From contig NZ_CP022303.1 of assembly GCF_004216475.1 (NCBI RefSeq), positions 4,461,001 through 4,525,000 on the forward strand: 64,000 bases of DNA, given 5' to 3'. Each line of letters begins with the position of its first letter. Positions within the stretch are counted from its first letter, which is position 1. A program made the translations under genes and the position numbers. Below the pieces are notes generated by a model. It saw only the letters and a program-made list of their open reading frames with translations, was not told the origin of the DNA and searched no databases. The stretch comes from Thalassococcus sp. S3. GTDB taxonomy: Bacteria; Pseudomonadota; Alphaproteobacteria; Rhodobacterales; Rhodobacteraceae. Positions 62,079 through 64,000 of this stretch are shown in pieces.

Positions 62079-63410
62079 ATGTCGCGTGACGCGCTTCTGA
62101 AAACATACATGGACATGGTCGAGGACCGCACCGAGGGCCAAAGCGAATTTCATCAGGCTGTCCGGCATGTCGCGGGTGACGTGATCACCATAGAAAAGGC
62201 ACACAAGGAGTACGCGGCGGCGAAGGTGCTGGAGCGTCTGGCAGAGCCTGACCGGGTCATCGGTTTTCGCGTTGTCTGGCAGGACGACGCCGGGGAGGTG
62301 CAGGTCAATCGCGGCTGGCGCGTGCAATATTCCAACGCGATCGGTCCCTATAAAGGCGGCTTGCGCTTTCATCCAACCGTCTCGCCTTCGGTGCTCAAGT
62401 TTCTGGGGTTCGAGCAGGTCTTCAAGAATGCGCTGACCGGCTTGCCCCTGGGCGGCGGCAAGGGCGGGTCGGATTTCGATCCTCGCGGGCGGAGCGATAG
62501 AGAGATCATGCGGTTCTGCCAGGCCTTCATGCGCCAGCTCGCCCCCTATATCGGCCCGGATCGAGATGTTCCGGCCGGGGATATCAACGTCGGTTCGCGG
62601 GAAATCGGATGGCTTTTCGGAGCCTACAAGGCGCATGCGCTTGAGTTCACCGGAGCCCTGACCGGGAAAGGACCGTCTTTCGGCGGGTCTGAGATCCGGA
62701 CAGAGGCGACGGGGTACGGTCTGATCTACTTTCTGGAGGCGATGCTGGCAGAGCATGGCGATGATCTGGAAGGCAAGCGCATCGCCATATCGGGCAAGGG
62801 AAATGTCGCCACACATGCCGCCGAAAAGGCGGTGGCGAAAGGCGCCAAGGTGATCACATTGTCGGACACGTCAGGCACACTAACGGCCGAAGACGGACTC
62901 ACCCAAGACACCATCGACTGGGTACGCGCACGCAAAGCCGCGGGAGAGGACATTGCAGGCGCCCCACATGCGGAGTTTGCAGAGAGCGCCAGCCCTTGGG
63001 ACCAAGAGGTCGATATCGCCTTGCCCTGCGCGACGCAGAACGAAATGGACGCCAGCATGGCGCGCAGGCTTGTCGACAATGGCGCACGCATCGTTGCCGA
63101 GGGCGCCAACATGCCGTTGACCAGTGACGCCCAGCAGATCATTGCGGATGCCGGTTTGCTGCACGCGCCGGGCAAGGCCGCGAATGCGGGCGGGGTGGCG
63201 GTGTCGGGCCTTGAGATGAGCCAGAACAGCCATCGCCGCTTTGCCTCCCGGCAGGAGGTGGACGACGCGCTGAAGGACATCATGCGCCACATTCACGCAC
63301 AGGTCGCAGAGGAAGGACGGCAGGGCAATCGGGTCGATTACGGGCGGGGTGCCAATATCGCGGCCTTCCGGAAAGTCGCGGATGCGATCACCGCGATGGG
63401 AGCCATCTGA
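62079..63410 (+). CDS. gdhA: NADP-specific glutamate dehydrogenase
   Basis: This 443-residue enzyme interconverts 2-oxoglutarate plus ammonia and glutamate. The dimerisation and substrate domain has YKGGLRFHP (near residue 88), the catalytic lysine region PLGGGKGGSDFDPRGRSDREIMRFC and the PAGDINVGSREIGW stretch, all typical of the 450-residue hexameric class. The NADP fold has SGKGNVATHAAEKA near 235. The start is the ATG 8 nt after AAGGAG. It ends in TGATG, one base shared with the next gene. Confidence 0.93.
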   Translation: MSRDALLKTYMDMVEDRTEGQSEFHQAVRHVAGDVITIEKAHKEYAAAKVLERLAEPDRVIGFRVVWQDDAGEVQVNRGWRVQYSNAIGPYKGGLRFHPTVSPSVLKFLGFEQVFKNALTGLPLGGGKGGSDFDPRGRSDREIMRFCQAFMRQLAPYIGPDRDVPAGDINVGSREIGWLFGAYKAHALEFTGALTGKGPSFGGSEIRTEATGYGLIYFLEAMLAEHGDDLEGKRIAISGKGNVATHAAEKAVAKGAKVITLSDTSGTLTAEDGLTQDTIDWVRARKAAGEDIAGAPHAEFAESASPWDQEVDIALPCATQNEMDASMARRLVDNGARIVAEGANMPLTSDAQQIIADAGLLHAPGKAANAGGVAVSGLEMSQNSHRRFASRQEVDDALKDIMRHIHAQVAEEGRQGNRVDYGRGANIAAFRKVADAITAMGAI

Positions 63411-64000
63411 TGAAGGGGGCCGATCTGTTCGTGACCTGTCTGGAAGACGGCGGGATCGACACTGTTTTCGCCCTACCGGGGGAGGAGACCAACGCGCTTA
63501 TGGTCGCGCTGGAGGCATCGTCGATCGATGTCGTGCTGTGCCGTCACGAGCAGGCCGCGGCGTTCATGGCGTCGGTACACGGTCGCCTTACAGGCCGGGC
63601 CGCCGCGTGCCTGGCCACCCTTGGACCGGGTGCAACGAACCTTCTGACGGGTGTCGCGGACGCGACGCTGGATCTGGTGCCCCTTGTCGCGATCACCGGA
63701 CAAGGTGGGCGAGACCGGATCGCAAGGGGTAAACATAGCCATCAGATGATTGATTTAGGCCAGCTTTTTGCGCCGGTAACCAAGCTGTCACGAACGCTAC
63801 AGACCAGCGCCGAGATACCGGGAGCGGTAGCGGAGGCGCTCAGCCAGGCCAGCATGGCCCATCCCGGCGCAGTGCATCTGTCGCTTCCCGAAGATCTGGC
63901 AGGCGAAGCGGTGGAGGGGCGGCCCGTCTCTTCGCCGGCGGCTCGCACGCCGCAGGCCCATCCGGATGTCCTGGCCGAAGCCGCCGCCCGGATCTCGGCG
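63410..64000 (+). CDS. Acetolactate-synthase-like TPP enzyme, 3'-truncated by the window
   Basis: An open frame of 197 codons runs off the end of the window. It starts with KGADLFVTCLEDGGIDTVFALPGEE, has the TPP-activating glutamate in RHEQAAAFMA and GPGATNLLTGVADA, then ITGQGG: the N-terminal pyrimidine-binding domain of the IlvB-like family. It begins on the last base of gdhA (TGATG), so the two are coupled. It could be acetolactate synthase or a related carboligase; the cofactor and substrate domains lie outside the window. Confidence 0.85.
   Translation, partial: MKGADLFVTCLEDGGIDTVFALPGEETNALMVALEASSIDVVLCRHEQAAAFMASVHGRLTGRAAACLATLGPGATNLLTGVADATLDLVPLVAITGQGGRDRIARGKHSHQMIDLGQLFAPVTKLSRTLQTSAEIPGAVAEALSQASMAHPGAVHLSLPEDLAGEAVEGRPVSSPAARTPQAHPDVLAEAAARISA

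Noticed and set aside
1..64000. CRISPR arrays, rRNA operons, intact insertion sequences
   Set aside because: No regular direct-repeat/spacer pattern, rRNA sequence or transposase with terminal repeats was seen; the only regular repeats are coding (RTX and autotransporter).

Overview
The window looks like a chromosomal segment of a marine alphaproteobacterium of the Rhodobacteraceae (Roseobacter group). This rests on high GC, the density of TRAP, TTT and ABC solute-binding transporters, a betaine-lipid remodelling operon, RTX and autotransporter surface proteins, and long runs of genes that overlap by 4 bp. The assignment is inference from gene content; no rRNA or marker gene is present.

Layout. 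(1) 1-516: end of a DUF2189 membrane protein. (2) 570-9756, minus strand: an aromatic-acid block with a TctABC-type transporter, gentisate dioxygenase, an FAH-family hydrolase, a salicylate/3-hydroxybenzoate-type FAD hydroxylase and a DctPQM TRAP transporter. (3) 9865-12889, plus strand: response regulator, histidine kinase and a periplasmic binding protein, divergent from tctC, probably its sensory switch. (4) 12891-14943: a TetR regulator with an SDR and a double-cupin protein; a perfect 26-bp palindrome lies over the tetR start. (5) 15033-18973: plcP-btaA-btaB behind a textbook Pho box (phosphate-starvation lipid exchange), then a MarR regulator and a divergent methyltransferase.

(6) 18964-34105: the most unusual metabolic locus, about 15 kb. 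A divergent promoter carries two near-identical LacI-type operators. To the left are an SnoaL-like protein and a COG3618-type lactonase/amidohydrolase. To the right, in one tightly coupled run, are a carbohydrate-type ABC transporter, an SnoaL-like protein, a methyltransferase, a HisD-like dehydrogenase with all catalytic residues, an SDR, the LacI regulator, another double SnoaL-like protein, a double cupin, a second methyltransferase, a MetE-like zinc methyltransferase and an RraA-like lyase. The gene set suggests uptake and oxidative breakdown of a polyol- or lactone-type compound. I do not recognise the pathway.

(7) 34122-40703: a class III aminotransferase divergent from an RpiR regulator, then a TAXI-type TRAP transporter (binding protein, fused permease, UspA). 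(8) 40747-47179: a 1584-residue RTX protein with 86-residue tandem repeats, and an FAD-dependent reductase. (9) 47258-51068: tRNA-Phe followed by a decayed island. It holds a tyrosine integrase with two in-frame stops, an MBL-hydrolase/RNA-ligase chimera with one stop, and an HD-polynucleotide-kinase gene with one stop. This appears to be the wreck of an RNA-repair cassette. (10) 51397-61259: a 2508-residue glycine-rich autotransporter and, divergent from it, a winged-helix/TPR regulator. (11) 62079-64000: NADP-type glutamate dehydrogenase, coupled to the start of an acetolactate-synthase-like TPP enzyme that runs off the window.

No CRISPR array, rRNA or intact insertion sequence was seen.
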